Assembly (NCBI GenBank): GCA_963663005.2
Contig: CAXXHH010000013.1
Location: 62,001-126,000, forward strand
Source: CAINVV01 sp963663005
GTDB taxonomy: Bacteria > Bacteroidota > Bacteroidia > Bacteroidales > Prolixibacteraceae
Length of the DNA stretch: 64,000 nt
Direction of reading: 5' to 3'
Part shown: positions 27,920 to 36,201 of the stretch, one piece after another
Layout: every line of letters begins with the position of its first letter
Position numbering within the stretch: the first letter of the stretch is position 1
Program-made: the position numbers and the translations under genes
The notes under the pieces: model-generated
Told to the model about the DNA's origin: nothing
The model's database searches: none
Seen by the model: the letters and a program-made list of their open reading frames with translations, nothing else

Positions 27920-28775
27920 TTTCTTCTTCTTTAGAGTTGTTGTTTTTAGTTGCTTGATAAATTCCCAGCAAAAGAGGTGGCAAGAGGACATCAACAGAAG
28001 GCACACTGAATAGAAATCCCTTTGTCAAAGCCGGATAAGATGAATTTTGAAGATTTGTATTTAGTCCCAATTCTTTAAATGGCGCGGCAGCAAGATACAA
28101 TAGCCCGGTACCTCCGGCAACTTGCTCACCATATACCTCATTGATATAATCTTTCGGATTTTCGAATATTCTTTTGCGCGCTTCGGCGATCAATTCCCTC
28201 CTGGTTCCAAAAGTCAGCGCATCTCCAGGACAAGCTTCAGCGCATGCGGGAATTTTTCCTGTTTTGATACGGTCATAACACAAGTCACACTTTTGAATTT
28301 TAGGATTGGCACTATGAAACTCAAATTTGGGGACATCAAAAGGACAAGAGACCATGCAATACCTGCATCCCATACATTTATCTGCCCTCCAGATCACAGG
28401 ACCCTCTTTGGTCTTATACATTGCCTGAGTCAAGCATGCCGCAGTACAAGCCGGCTCATTACAATGCATACAGGATTTCCTGGCAAATGCCTCCCCCTTG
28501 GAAGTAACGCAATTGTTAATTACAGAACGCTGATTTTCGTTCGTTTTTCTGAGCACACCAGCCTTCAACTCATCTGTTGGTTCAGGAAGTTCGTGTGTTT
28601 TTGCACAAACTCTTTCGCAGGCCCTGCAACCAAGACAACGTGTTGAATCATAAAGCATTCCTTGAAATTCTACTGCACTATCATCGTTTGAAACAGCTCC
28701 AAAGCTTTTTCCGACAGCGAGTGTAACACCAACCACACCCATGGTTTTAAAAAAATTCCGTCGATTAAAACCCAT
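27912..28775 (-). CDS. HybA-like periplasmic four-cluster ferredoxin
   Basis: A Tat signal (NRRNFFKTMG) is followed by four complete cysteine groups for [4Fe-4S] clusters: CLGCRACERVC, CMHCNEPACTAAC, CMGCRYCMVSC and CDLC...CAEAC. A C-terminal hydrophobic segment (about 255-275) could anchor it to the membrane, as in HybA. It should carry electrons to or from the HybB-like subunit, with which it is translationally coupled. Confidence 0.92.
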   Translation of the reverse strand: MGFNRRNFFKTMGVVGVTLAVGKSFGAVSNDDSAVEFQGMLYDSTRCLGCRACERVCAKTHELPEPTDELKAGVLRKTNENQRSVINNCVTSKGEAFARKSCMHCNEPACTAACLTQAMYKTKEGPVIWRADKCMGCRYCMVSCPFDVPKFEFHSANPKIQKCDLCYDRIKTGKIPACAEACPGDALTFGTRRELIAEARKRIFENPKDYINEVYGEQVAGGTGLLYLAAAPFKELGLNTNLQNSSYPALTKGFLFSVPSVDVLLPPLLLGIYQATKNNNSKEEENE

Positions 28776-28821
28776 TGTTTTTCTTTTAAGGTTAATTATT
28801 TAATTTGAGTAGTTTAACACA

Positions 28822-30501
28822 CTAGCGTGAAGTATCGATAAACTTGGTTTGGAAATCTTCCCATACTTCAGGTTCCATATCTGCTAAGACGTTATCAGTC
28901 AATTCGCCACCATCTTGAAGAACAACATGAGCGTATGCCAGTTTATCCGTTTTTACGGTTGCTGCAATGAAGTCTTTTAACCTGACGAATTCATCCTGTA
29001 TCCATTCAACATATTTTTGTCCCATAAACATGAATTGTGTTTCTCTCAACCAATTCTTTGGTTCCAGCTGATAAACCCAGCCTTTGTAAAAAGGAGAGGA
29101 ATTTACCAGTGCAGTATCGGATATTAACAACTCATTCTGTTCCAGTATCGTACCGGAAATTGGAGCATATATATTCAGCTGTTTTCCTTCATGCATAACT
29201 GTCATCAGGACTTCCCCTTTTCTCACCAATTCGCCCACTTCTCTCATCCTGATCTTGGTCAGTTTGCCGGTAACATGAGGAAGGAAGTCATCCAATCCAA
29301 CTCTGACGTTGCCATCCTGCTCCATGAAAGCCCAGGTGTGAGTCCTGTCAAAATAGAGTCCCTTCGGGATATCAATCACATTTTCGATTAATAGTGGCGC
29401 AATTTGAATTTCCTTTTCCTCTTGCCGTGCACTGACCCTCTTTCTGGCGTAATAGAAAATGGCAATGAAAAGTCCGACGAGCAGAACTACGGTCAAGGCG
29501 ACAGGCCATGATTGTGGCGAATTGACATTCCCGGTTCCATTATCACTTTCAACTCCTCCGATGAGTGAGGCTAAATTGGATTGCTTTTCACTACTGGTAA
29601 GGACACAGTAGCCATTTGATTTCAGCGAATTTTGGCCATCAGCGAGTATCCATGCTAAAAAGGCAAGTTCGCTTTGCGCTTTTGGTTTAACAGTAGCGAC
29701 AGCATAAATATTTTTGCTCAAGGCTGCCGGATATTTGCCAATCCAAACACCCTGAGTGAATTCGCTGACATTCCCGTATATTTTCTCGAAATTATCAATC
29801 CGGCCATTTCCGTTTTTGTCGATCGGGAGTAACTTAATATTTTCAGGCAAAGCTTTCAGATCGTTTAACCTGCAGAAACCGATGGCGAACACATTTTTTT
29901 GGACTGCTGCAATAACATCATTCGTCGTGCCAGAAAAACTTTCGCTTCCGGCAGCAAGATTTACCTTCGCAAATTCGGTCAAACCAGCTTTAACTGTCGG
30001 ATCATTAGGAATAATAAGCTGCAAACCGGCATCCTGACCATCCTTCAAAATGGCAGACCAATTTTTTGGGCCAACCTGGGTTAAAAGGGTGGCAAATTTC
30101 TTAGATGAAATTCCCTGTTGATTTACCAGGTCGAGCATCGGATTCTTTGCATTCATAATTGGAACTACGACGTCACGTCCAATTACCATTCTCCAGGCAG
30201 ACTGATCATTTGAGGCGTTCAAACTTTCATCTGACAGCAGGCTCAAGTTACCAGGTAACTGTGCGATTGCGTCATTTGTTCGGGTTAGCTCAATTTTTGC
30301 CTGGGGATTTGATTGACTAAAATCAGTAACCCAATTTGTGACCAAACTGTACAATTCAGGAGAACTGGCGACTTTAACAGTTTCGCCTCCGGATTGAATT
30401 GCAGGTACCGATTGCGGATTGTCTGTCCTACTTTGTGAGAAGGATGTTGTACCGAACATTAAAAGTGACAACCCGATCAATAATTGTGAAAAGTTTTTCA
30501 T
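28822..30501 (-). CDS. Substrate-binding protein/GcvH-like fusion
   Basis: 559 aa, first gene of the module. Signal peptide 1-22; periplasmic PstS-like binding domain (~38-310) containing an EF-hand-type loop D228-KNGNGRIDNF-E239; transmembrane helix 333-353; then a GcvH-like domain (~377-490; THTW, VGLDD, APISG) and a C-terminal LQDGGEL (528-534) plus EVWEDFQ segment. The lipoyl-lysine site is H437-E-G-K440, with Gly at the aligned position. Predicted topology is a periplasmic binding domain with a cytoplasmic GcvH-like domain. The combination suggests coupling of an extracytoplasmic ligand to a cytoplasmic partner next to a quinone-linked electron carrier. No known function. Confidence 0.82.
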   Translation of the reverse strand: MKNFSQLLIGLSLLMFGTTSFSQSRTDNPQSVPAIQSGGETVKVASSPELYSLVTNWVTDFSQSNPQAKIELTRTNDAIAQLPGNLSLLSDESLNASNDQSAWRMVIGRDVVVPIMNAKNPMLDLVNQQGISSKKFATLLTQVGPKNWSAILKDGQDAGLQLIIPNDPTVKAGLTEFAKVNLAAGSESFSGTTNDVIAAVQKNVFAIGFCRLNDLKALPENIKLLPIDKNGNGRIDNFEKIYGNVSEFTQGVWIGKYPAALSKNIYAVATVKPKAQSELAFLAWILADGQNSLKSNGYCVLTSSEKQSNLASLIGGVESDNGTGNVNSPQSWPVALTVVLLVGLFIAIFYYARKRVSARQEEKEIQIAPLLIENVIDIPKGLYFDRTHTWAFMEQDGNVRVGLDDFLPHVTGKLTKIRMREVGELVRKGEVLMTVMHEGKQLNIYAPISGTILEQNELLISDTALVNSSPFYKGWVYQLEPKNWLRETQFMFMGQKYVEWIQDEFVRLKDFIAATVKTDKLAYAHVVLQDGGELTDNVLADMEPEVWEDFQTKFIDTSR

Positions 30502-30574
30502 GGCAGAGATTAAAAAAGTTGACTAATATTTTCTCTTGATTCGATGCTTCAATTTAGACATCTGCAAGTACGTT

Positions 30575-30590
30575 TTCAATAACTGTGCCA
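30575..30590 (-). promoter_or_regulatory. Sigma-54 (-24/-12) promoter of the GcvH-like/HybAB module
   Basis: On the minus strand TGGCAC-AGTTA-TTGA fits the RpoN consensus TGGCAC-N5-TTGC, with correct GG-to-G spacing; only the C of the -12 GC is an A. It lies 74-89 bases upstream of the start at 30501, predicting a leader of about 65 nt. An NtrC-family activator with an intact GAFTGA loop is encoded downstream of the module. Confidence 0.65.
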
Positions 30591-30652
30591 GAGAATATTT
30601 CAGATTACTATATGTCTGACATTGTGATATTTAACTAGATAATGTTGTTATC

Positions 30653-30674
30653 TTCAACACCGTCGACTGTTGAA
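30653..30674. promoter_or_regulatory. Inverted repeat, candidate enhancer for the NtrC-type activator
   Basis: TTCAACA-N8-TGTTGAA is a perfect 7-bp inverted repeat. It starts 63 bases upstream of the sigma-54-like -24 element, a normal place for a bacterial enhancer binding site. Binding is inferred only. Confidence 0.45.
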
Positions 30675-30894
30675 ATTATATACACAAAATTTCAATATTT
30701 CTTTCAATATTCTGAATTACAGCAACTTAAATGTATTGTAAGGATATTCAACAGTGTTTAATTTATAAACACACGTGTTTTTAAATCATTGAAAATGAAT
30801 TAATTATAAATCACACAACAATTCATTTCTCCAACCTCAGGGTGGTGTTGAGTCCCCAATTCGATCCAGATTGCCGGGGCAAATTCCTCTAATG

Positions 30895-30924
30895 CAGTGT
30901 TGCATGACCAGTCATGCAACACTG
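30895..30924. other. 14-bp perfect hairpin in a 627-bp gene-free region
   Basis: The gap 30502-31128 has no convincing gene. Besides the sigma-54 promoter and inverted repeat it contains this palindrome: arms 30895-30908 and 30911-30924 with a 2-base loop. A more G+C-rich stretch (about 30840-31080) includes a second, imperfect hairpin near 31056-31074 (CCTTCCC/GGGAGG), which may terminate lgt. The stretch differs in composition from the A+T-rich promoter part and may be a decayed insertion. I could not identify it. Confidence 0.6.
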
Positions 30925-31128
30925 GGTTTTAACCCGATGCTGGTTGGGGTACTGAGACCTTGACTGATCAGAGCAAGGTAAGATTGATGATTTCAGGCAA
31001 ATGGAAACGGAATGCTGCCACTTCACAATGAATGGAAGCAAGTGCAAATAAGCCTTCCCCGGGAGGGTCGGGCATTATTCATGCAACCTATCAGATTGCA
31101 GCGATACTATTGAAAGATGGAACAAAAT

Positions 31129-31974
31129 TCAGGAATACTTCTTTACCGGATTTTTCATCGCACGGTACATCAGGAAGCACCCGGCGAGGATAAAAGGAAT
31201 ACTGAGTATCTGGCCCATATTTAAAGCCATGCCAGCCTCAAAAGCTTCCTGATTCTCTTTGATAAACTCAACTATGAAACGGGTAATGAAGATTCCTGCA
31301 AATCCGAATCCAATAATAAATCCGGGACGATCCTTGAAATCCTTTCCTTTAAAAAACAACCACACCGAGGATACAAACACCATCAGGTACCCAAGAGCCT
31401 CATAAATCTGCGTCGGGTGCTTGGCCATGGTTTCATGGTTCCGTTCAAAAACAAAGCCCCATGGGAGATTAGTTGCAACACCATAGATTTCTGAGTTCAT
31501 CAGATTACCTGTACGAATCATAGCAGCTACCAAAGCCGTTGGAATGATAAGCCTGTCGAGCGTCCAGAGCATAGATCGCTTGGTAACATTCTTGGAATAT
31601 AAATAGATAGCAAGTACAATGCCTAAGGCACCTCCATGACTGGCCAGTCCCTGATATCCAACAAATTTATATGCACCAGACTCCCCTCTCGAAATTGGAA
31701 GCACGATTTCGAGCAGATGCTTTGAATAATAACTCCATTCATAGAAAAACACATGTCCTAGCCGAGCCCCTACAATCGTGGCCACCACCGTGTAAATAAA
31801 TAGCTTTTCAAGCCATTCGGTATTGGACGATTCAAAATTGAACATCTTCACCATGATCTGATAACCAACTAAAAATCCAAGGGCAAACATCAATCCGTAC
31901 CAGCGGACTGAAATAGGACCGATGCTAAAAAATTCAGGGCTAACATTCCAATGGATGGCTAAAAAAGTGCTCAT
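31129..31974 (-). CDS. lgt: Prolipoprotein diacylglyceryl transferase
   Basis: Inner-membrane enzyme that attaches diacylglycerol to the lipobox cysteine of prolipoproteins. Seven hydrophobic segments. The Lgt signature region reads RTGNLMNSEIYG, and HGGALG carries the conserved His. Length (281 aa) is normal. The window encodes at least three of its probable substrates (GH20, SusD-like, PorE-like). Confidence 0.95.
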   Translation of the reverse strand: MSTFLAIHWNVSPEFFSIGPISVRWYGLMFALGFLVGYQIMVKMFNFESSNTEWLEKLFIYTVVATIVGARLGHVFFYEWSYYSKHLLEIVLPISRGESGAYKFVGYQGLASHGGALGIVLAIYLYSKNVTKRSMLWTLDRLIIPTALVAAMIRTGNLMNSEIYGVATNLPWGFVFERNHETMAKHPTQIYEALGYLMVFVSSVWLFFKGKDFKDRPGFIIGFGFAGIFITRFIVEFIKENQEAFEAGMALNMGQILSIPFILAGCFLMYRAMKNPVKKYS

Positions 31975-32012
31975 TTTGCTAAATAATTAATGAAAGAGAC
32001 GTAAGAAACAAG

Positions 32013-32087
32013 AGATGAGAGATGAGACTTGAGATATAAGACATGAGAGATGAGGGGTCTTATATCTCATGTCTTACATCTTATATC
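32013..32087. repeat. GAGATATAAGACATGAGA-type inverted repeat between secA and lgt
   Basis: GAGATGA- and GATATAAGACATGAGA-like words up to 32048 are mirrored by TCTCATGTCTTA (32065-32076) and further ATCTTATATCTC. The 12-bp arms 32037-32048/32065-32076 are exact. Same family as 3209-3287. It may form the secA terminator. Confidence 0.7.
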
Positions 32088-32095
32088 TCTTTTAC

Positions 32096-35000
32096 TCACT
32101 CTTTTCCGTGGCAATTTTTAAACTTCTTCCCGCTTCCGCAAGGACAAGGCTCATTTCGGCCAACTTTGGGAGCATGACGTACCGGTTGAGGCGCCTTATG
32201 CTCTTCCTGTTGCTCTCCGGAATGTGATGATGCATCCATTTTCTCCTCACGGTATTGTGAGCGATCCTGGGAGCGTCTCGCAACCGGGGCCTCTTTAACC
32301 TCATCAGCTTCGCTAATTGGAATCTGGCCTTTCATAAGCGTGGATACAACCCCTCTGTTTACCTGTTCCATCATTGCTTTGAACAGATTAAACGATTCAA
32401 GTTTATATATCAACAAAGGATCCTTTTGCTCATACGAAGCGTTCTGTACCGAAGTTCTCAGTTCATCCAGCTCTCTAAGGTTCTCTTTCCAATGCTCGTC
32501 GATTGTAGCAAGAATAACCTGCTTTTCGTATGATTTAACCAAGTCAGAACCTTGTGTTTTATAGGCCTTCTCCAGGTTTGTAACGATATTAAAGAGACGG
32601 TGTCCGTCCGTAATTGGAACTACTATATTGTTATATATGTGTGATTTGGTCTCATATATATTTTTTACGACGGGCCACGCCTGACGAGATATCGCCTGAG
32701 ATTTACGGGTAAAATTCTCGATTGACGCATGATAAACCTTTTCAGTTACCTGGTCGACATTCATTCTGGAGAATTCCTCCTGATCTACGGGGCAATCCAG
32801 CGAAAGCGCTTTAATAAGATCAATCCGGTAATCTTCGTACGCTTCCTGTCCATTCGGTTGATGTTCCTGCGTGAGCATCTCGCCCATATCGTAAATCATG
32901 TTCAGAATATCCACCTCAATCCGTTCGCCGAACAGGGCATGACGTCTCTTTTTGTAAATGACCTCGCGCTGAGAGTTCATAACGTCGTCATATTCGAGCA
33001 GTCGTTTACGAATACCAAAGTTGTTCTCCTCTACCTTTTTCTGGGCTCTTTCGATGGATTTTGAGATCATCGAGTGTTGAATAACCTCCCCTTCTTTCAA
33101 GCCAAGTCTGTCCATAATTCCGACAATCCGGTCTGACGAGAAGAGTCTCATCAAATCATCCTCAAGAGAAACAAAGAATTGCGATGTTCCGGGGTCACCC
33201 TGACGACCGGCACGACCTCTTAACTGACGGTCGACCCGGCGAGAATCGTGCCGTTCGGTGCCAATAATGGCCAAGCCGCCAAGAGCGCGAGTTTCGGGAG
33301 TTAATTTTATGTCGGTACCACGACCAGCCATGTTCGTGGCGATCGTAACTGTACCTAGTTTTCCGGCCTCAGCCACAATATCGGCTTCCCGCTGGTGCAG
33401 TTTGGCATTCAATACCTGATGTTTGATACCCCTCATCTGAAGCATCCGACTAAGCAACTCGGATATTTCAACAGATGTAGTACCGACAAGCATTGGTCTG
33501 CCCATCTTATTCAGCCGAACAATCTCTTCAATAATCGCCTTGTATTTTTCGTTTTTGGTCTTGTAAACCAAATCTTCATAATCCTTCCTTGAAATCGGCT
33601 GATTCGTCGGAATAACTACAACTTCAAGCTTGTAGATATCCCATAACTCACCCGCTTCCGTTTCGGCTGTACCCGTCATACCGGCCAGCTTGTGATACAT
33701 CCTGAAATAATTCTGCAGGGTGATGGTCGCAAATGTTTGAGTGGCAGCCTCTACAACAACCTTTTCCTTGGCCTCAATAGCCTGATGCAAACCATCGGAA
33801 TAACGGCGTCCTTCCATGATCCGTCCGGTCTGCTCATCAACGATCTTCACCTTATTTTCGATTACAACGTATTCGATGTCTTTTTCAAACATCGTATAGG
33901 CTTTCAGCAACTGATTGACCGTATGAACCCTTTCAGATTTTATGGCAAAATCCTGCATTAAGCTATCCTTGCGATCGAGTTTTTCTGAATCAGAAAGAAC
34001 TTTATCGTTTTGTATATCAGCAATTTTAGCACCTACATCGGGTAAAATAAAGAACCCCGAATCTGAGTTGTGCTGTGATAGAACATCAATCCCTTTATCT
34101 GTCAGCTCTACAGAATTTTGCTTCTCTTCAATGACAAAAAAGAGTGGATCAGTGACAATATGCATATTTTTACTATTGTCCTGCATGTAAAAATTCTCAG
34201 TCTTGAGCATTTTTGCCTTGTTGCCCTCCTCGCTCAGGAAGCGAATAGTCGCCTTGTATTTTGGCAGACCCTTGTATGCCCGAAGCAAAGCCATTGAACC
34301 CTCTTCGGCCTCCTCTTTGTTGTTGGAATTGATTTTCTTCTTGGCCTCCACCAACAATTGGTTAACCAGTTCACGCTGAGTCCGAACCAGTTGCTCTACC
34401 GGACCTTTCAGAACGTCGAACAGCTGATTTTCGCCTTTAGGCACAGGACCTGAAATAATTAACGGCGTACGAGCATCATCGATTAAGACCGAGTCGACCT
34501 CATCCACAATCGCATAATGGTGCTTGCGCTGAACCAGGTCTGCGGGCTCAGTTGCCATATTATCACGCAGATAATCGAAACCAAATTCATTATTCGTACC
34601 GAATGTGATGTCAGCATTATACGCCTTGCGACGCTCAACGGAGTTTGGCTGGTGCTTGTCAATACAATCTACGGAGATACCGTGAAACTGATAAATCGGT
34701 CCCATCCATTCCGAGTCACGTTTGGCCAGGTAATCATTGACCGTAACGATATGTACACCACGACCTGCAAGCGCATTTAAAAATACTGGTAAGGTTGCAA
34801 CCAATGTTTTACCTTCTCCGGTAGCCATCTCGGAAATCTTTCCGGTATGAAGTACGTGTCCACCAATTAGCTGCACGTCGTAATGAACCATGTTCCACGT
34901 CTGGAGGGTTCCCCCGGCAATCCAGCTATTTTTGAAGATCGCTTTATCACCGTCAATGGTGACAAAATCTTTGGTAGTAGCCAATTCACGGTCAAAATCA

Positions 35001-35404
35001 GTAACTGAAACTATCAGTTCGCTGTTCTCAAAAAACCGCCGCGCAGTATCTTTTACGATGGCGAACGCAGTGGGAAGAATTGTGGTGAGAACCTCCTCAA
35101 TTTTTTTGGTGACGATCTCTTCCAGTTTATCTACCCTGTTGTAAAGCTTTTCGCCCTCTTCGATCGGCATTTCGCCACTTTCCGCCCGCTCTTTCAGGGA
35201 AGCGATCTCATCCTCTTCCTCCTTAATATAGTCGCTCACAACTTTCTTGATGCGCCATGTTTCTTCACGAAGCTGATCGTTGGTAAACCCTGTAATTCTG
35301 CTGTATTCAGCTTTGATCAACGCGATGACAGGCATGACTTCTTTGATGTCCCTGTCAGACTTGTTGCCCAATAAACCTTTTAATAAATTTCCAATAATTG
35401 ACAT
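32096..35404 (-). CDS. secA: Protein translocase ATPase SecA
   Basis: Motor of Sec export at the inner membrane. Walker A MATGEGKTL, DEVDSVLIDDARTP (motif II and following) and GRAGRQGDPG (motif VI). The C-terminal zinc-binding SEC-C motif CPCGSGKKFKNCH is intact. At 1102 aa it has the long insertions typical of Bacteroidota SecA. A TAnnTTTG element lies 48-55 bases upstream. Confidence 0.97.
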   Translation of the reverse strand: MSIIGNLLKGLLGNKSDRDIKEVMPVIALIKAEYSRITGFTNDQLREETWRIKKVVSDYIKEEEDEIASLKERAESGEMPIEEGEKLYNRVDKLEEIVTKKIEEVLTTILPTAFAIVKDTARRFFENSELIVSVTDFDRELATTKDFVTIDGDKAIFKNSWIAGGTLQTWNMVHYDVQLIGGHVLHTGKISEMATGEGKTLVATLPVFLNALAGRGVHIVTVNDYLAKRDSEWMGPIYQFHGISVDCIDKHQPNSVERRKAYNADITFGTNNEFGFDYLRDNMATEPADLVQRKHHYAIVDEVDSVLIDDARTPLIISGPVPKGENQLFDVLKGPVEQLVRTQRELVNQLLVEAKKKINSNNKEEAEEGSMALLRAYKGLPKYKATIRFLSEEGNKAKMLKTENFYMQDNSKNMHIVTDPLFFVIEEKQNSVELTDKGIDVLSQHNSDSGFFILPDVGAKIADIQNDKVLSDSEKLDRKDSLMQDFAIKSERVHTVNQLLKAYTMFEKDIEYVVIENKVKIVDEQTGRIMEGRRYSDGLHQAIEAKEKVVVEAATQTFATITLQNYFRMYHKLAGMTGTAETEAGELWDIYKLEVVVIPTNQPISRKDYEDLVYKTKNEKYKAIIEEIVRLNKMGRPMLVGTTSVEISELLSRMLQMRGIKHQVLNAKLHQREADIVAEAGKLGTVTIATNMAGRGTDIKLTPETRALGGLAIIGTERHDSRRVDRQLRGRAGRQGDPGTSQFFVSLEDDLMRLFSSDRIVGIMDRLGLKEGEVIQHSMISKSIERAQKKVEENNFGIRKRLLEYDDVMNSQREVIYKKRRHALFGERIEVDILNMIYDMGEMLTQEHQPNGQEAYEDYRIDLIKALSLDCPVDQEEFSRMNVDQVTEKVYHASIENFTRKSQAISRQAWPVVKNIYETKSHIYNNIVVPITDGHRLFNIVTNLEKAYKTQGSDLVKSYEKQVILATIDEHWKENLRELDELRTSVQNASYEQKDPLLIYKLESFNLFKAMMEQVNRGVVSTLMKGQIPISEADEVKEAPVARRSQDRSQYREEKMDASSHSGEQQEEHKAPQPVRHAPKVGRNEPCPCGSGKKFKNCHGKE

Positions 35405-35451
35405 ATCAATAATTTGTTTTTCTACACTGTTCTTTCGTTTTCAAACGCTCG

Positions 35452-35459
35452 CAAAGGTA
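35452..35459 (-). promoter_or_regulatory. -7 element for secA
   Basis: TACCTTTG on the minus strand fits TAnnTTTG. It predicts a leader of about 40 nt for secA. Confidence 0.55.
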
Positions 35460-35528
35460 ACTGAAATGTTGCATTTTGCGAAATATTCGACCAGATGCTT
35501 TTGCTATTTTGGGAAAGTCCAAAATTGA

Positions 35529-35564
35529 GAATCCACAAATATTATTCACAATATTTGTGGATTC
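35529..35564 (-). terminator. 15-bp perfect hairpin downstream of ferritin
   Basis: Arms 35529-35543 and 35550-35564 are exact reverse complements with a 6-base loop. It sits about 75 bases after the ferritin stop and before the secA promoter. The following T-tract is weak. A smaller GACTTC/GAAGTC stem lies between it and ferritin (about 35580-35603). Confidence 0.55.
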
Positions 35565-35638
35565 CAAAATCCAACCATCCGACTTCAGCTAAACGCCAGG
35601 AAGTCGTGCTTAGTATCTGATTAAAGGGCTAATGACTT

Positions 35639-36154
35639 TCAGGCTTTAGCCGGGAATGGGTTCACGAAGACCCGAGCTTGCATTTCGCGATCCATCATCA
35701 ATAATCCCTGTCCCTCACCATTGATGAGTTTCAAATTATTAAGAATTTGCTCGACGTTCGCCTCTTCTTCAACTTGCTCATCCACAAACCATTGCAGAAA
35801 GCTTTTGGTGGCATGATCACTCTCTTTAATGGCAATATCCATTAGATTATTGATCAGACCAGTCACTTTTATCTCGTGAGCCAACGTTTCTTCGAATACA
35901 TGTTGAATGCCATTAAAATTTACCTCAACAGCGGCAATGGGCTCAAGCAAAACGCGACCACCCCTTTCGAGCACATAATCGAAAAAATGAGTGGCGTGAG
36001 CTAATTCCTCCTGAAATTGAACTTTCATCCAATTCGCAACACCTGCCATACCGATTGATTGACAATAAGATGACATTGACAAATACAAATAGGCAGAATG
36101 AAATTCAGCATTAATTTGCTGGTTTATTGATGTTTCAATTGCTTTTTTTAACAT
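35639..36154 (-). CDS. ftnA: Ferritin (iron-storage, FtnA type)
   Basis: Four-helix-bundle iron-storage protein forming 24-mers. N-terminal EFHSAYLYLSMSSYC and QFQEELAHATHFFDYVLERGG carry the ferroxidase Glu/His ligands. VDEQVEEE supplies the third site. Length (171 aa) is usual for bacterial non-heme ferritin; the heme-binding Met region of bacterioferritin is absent. Transcribed separately from icd. Confidence 0.94.
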   Translation of the reverse strand: MLKKAIETSINQQINAEFHSAYLYLSMSSYCQSIGMAGVANWMKVQFQEELAHATHFFDYVLERGGRVLLEPIAAVEVNFNGIQHVFEETLAHEIKVTGLINNLMDIAIKESDHATKSFLQWFVDEQVEEEANVEQILNNLKLINGEGQGLLMMDREMQARVFVNPFPAKA

Positions 36155-36201
36155 GACTCAATTATTTTATTCAACAAATTACACTATACAATATCCGAAA
36201 A

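Noticed and set aside
26684..28006. Longer start for the HybB-like protein (MCLLLMSSCHLF...)
   Set aside because: The extra 29 residues overlap the end of the HybA-like gene and are not membrane-protein-like; ATG 27919 gives a coupled ATGAATAA junction.
30935..30995. CTGAGACCTTG...ACTGATCAGAG segment resembling a TPP riboswitch core
   Set aside because: The order and spacing of the conserved thi-box parts do not fit, the P1 stem is absent and no thiamine gene is downstream.
31040..31080. GGGGAAGGC on the minus strand, like part of a cobalamin riboswitch
   Set aside because: None of the other conserved boxes (GCCACTG, AGTCAGGA) are present and it lies far from any B12 gene.
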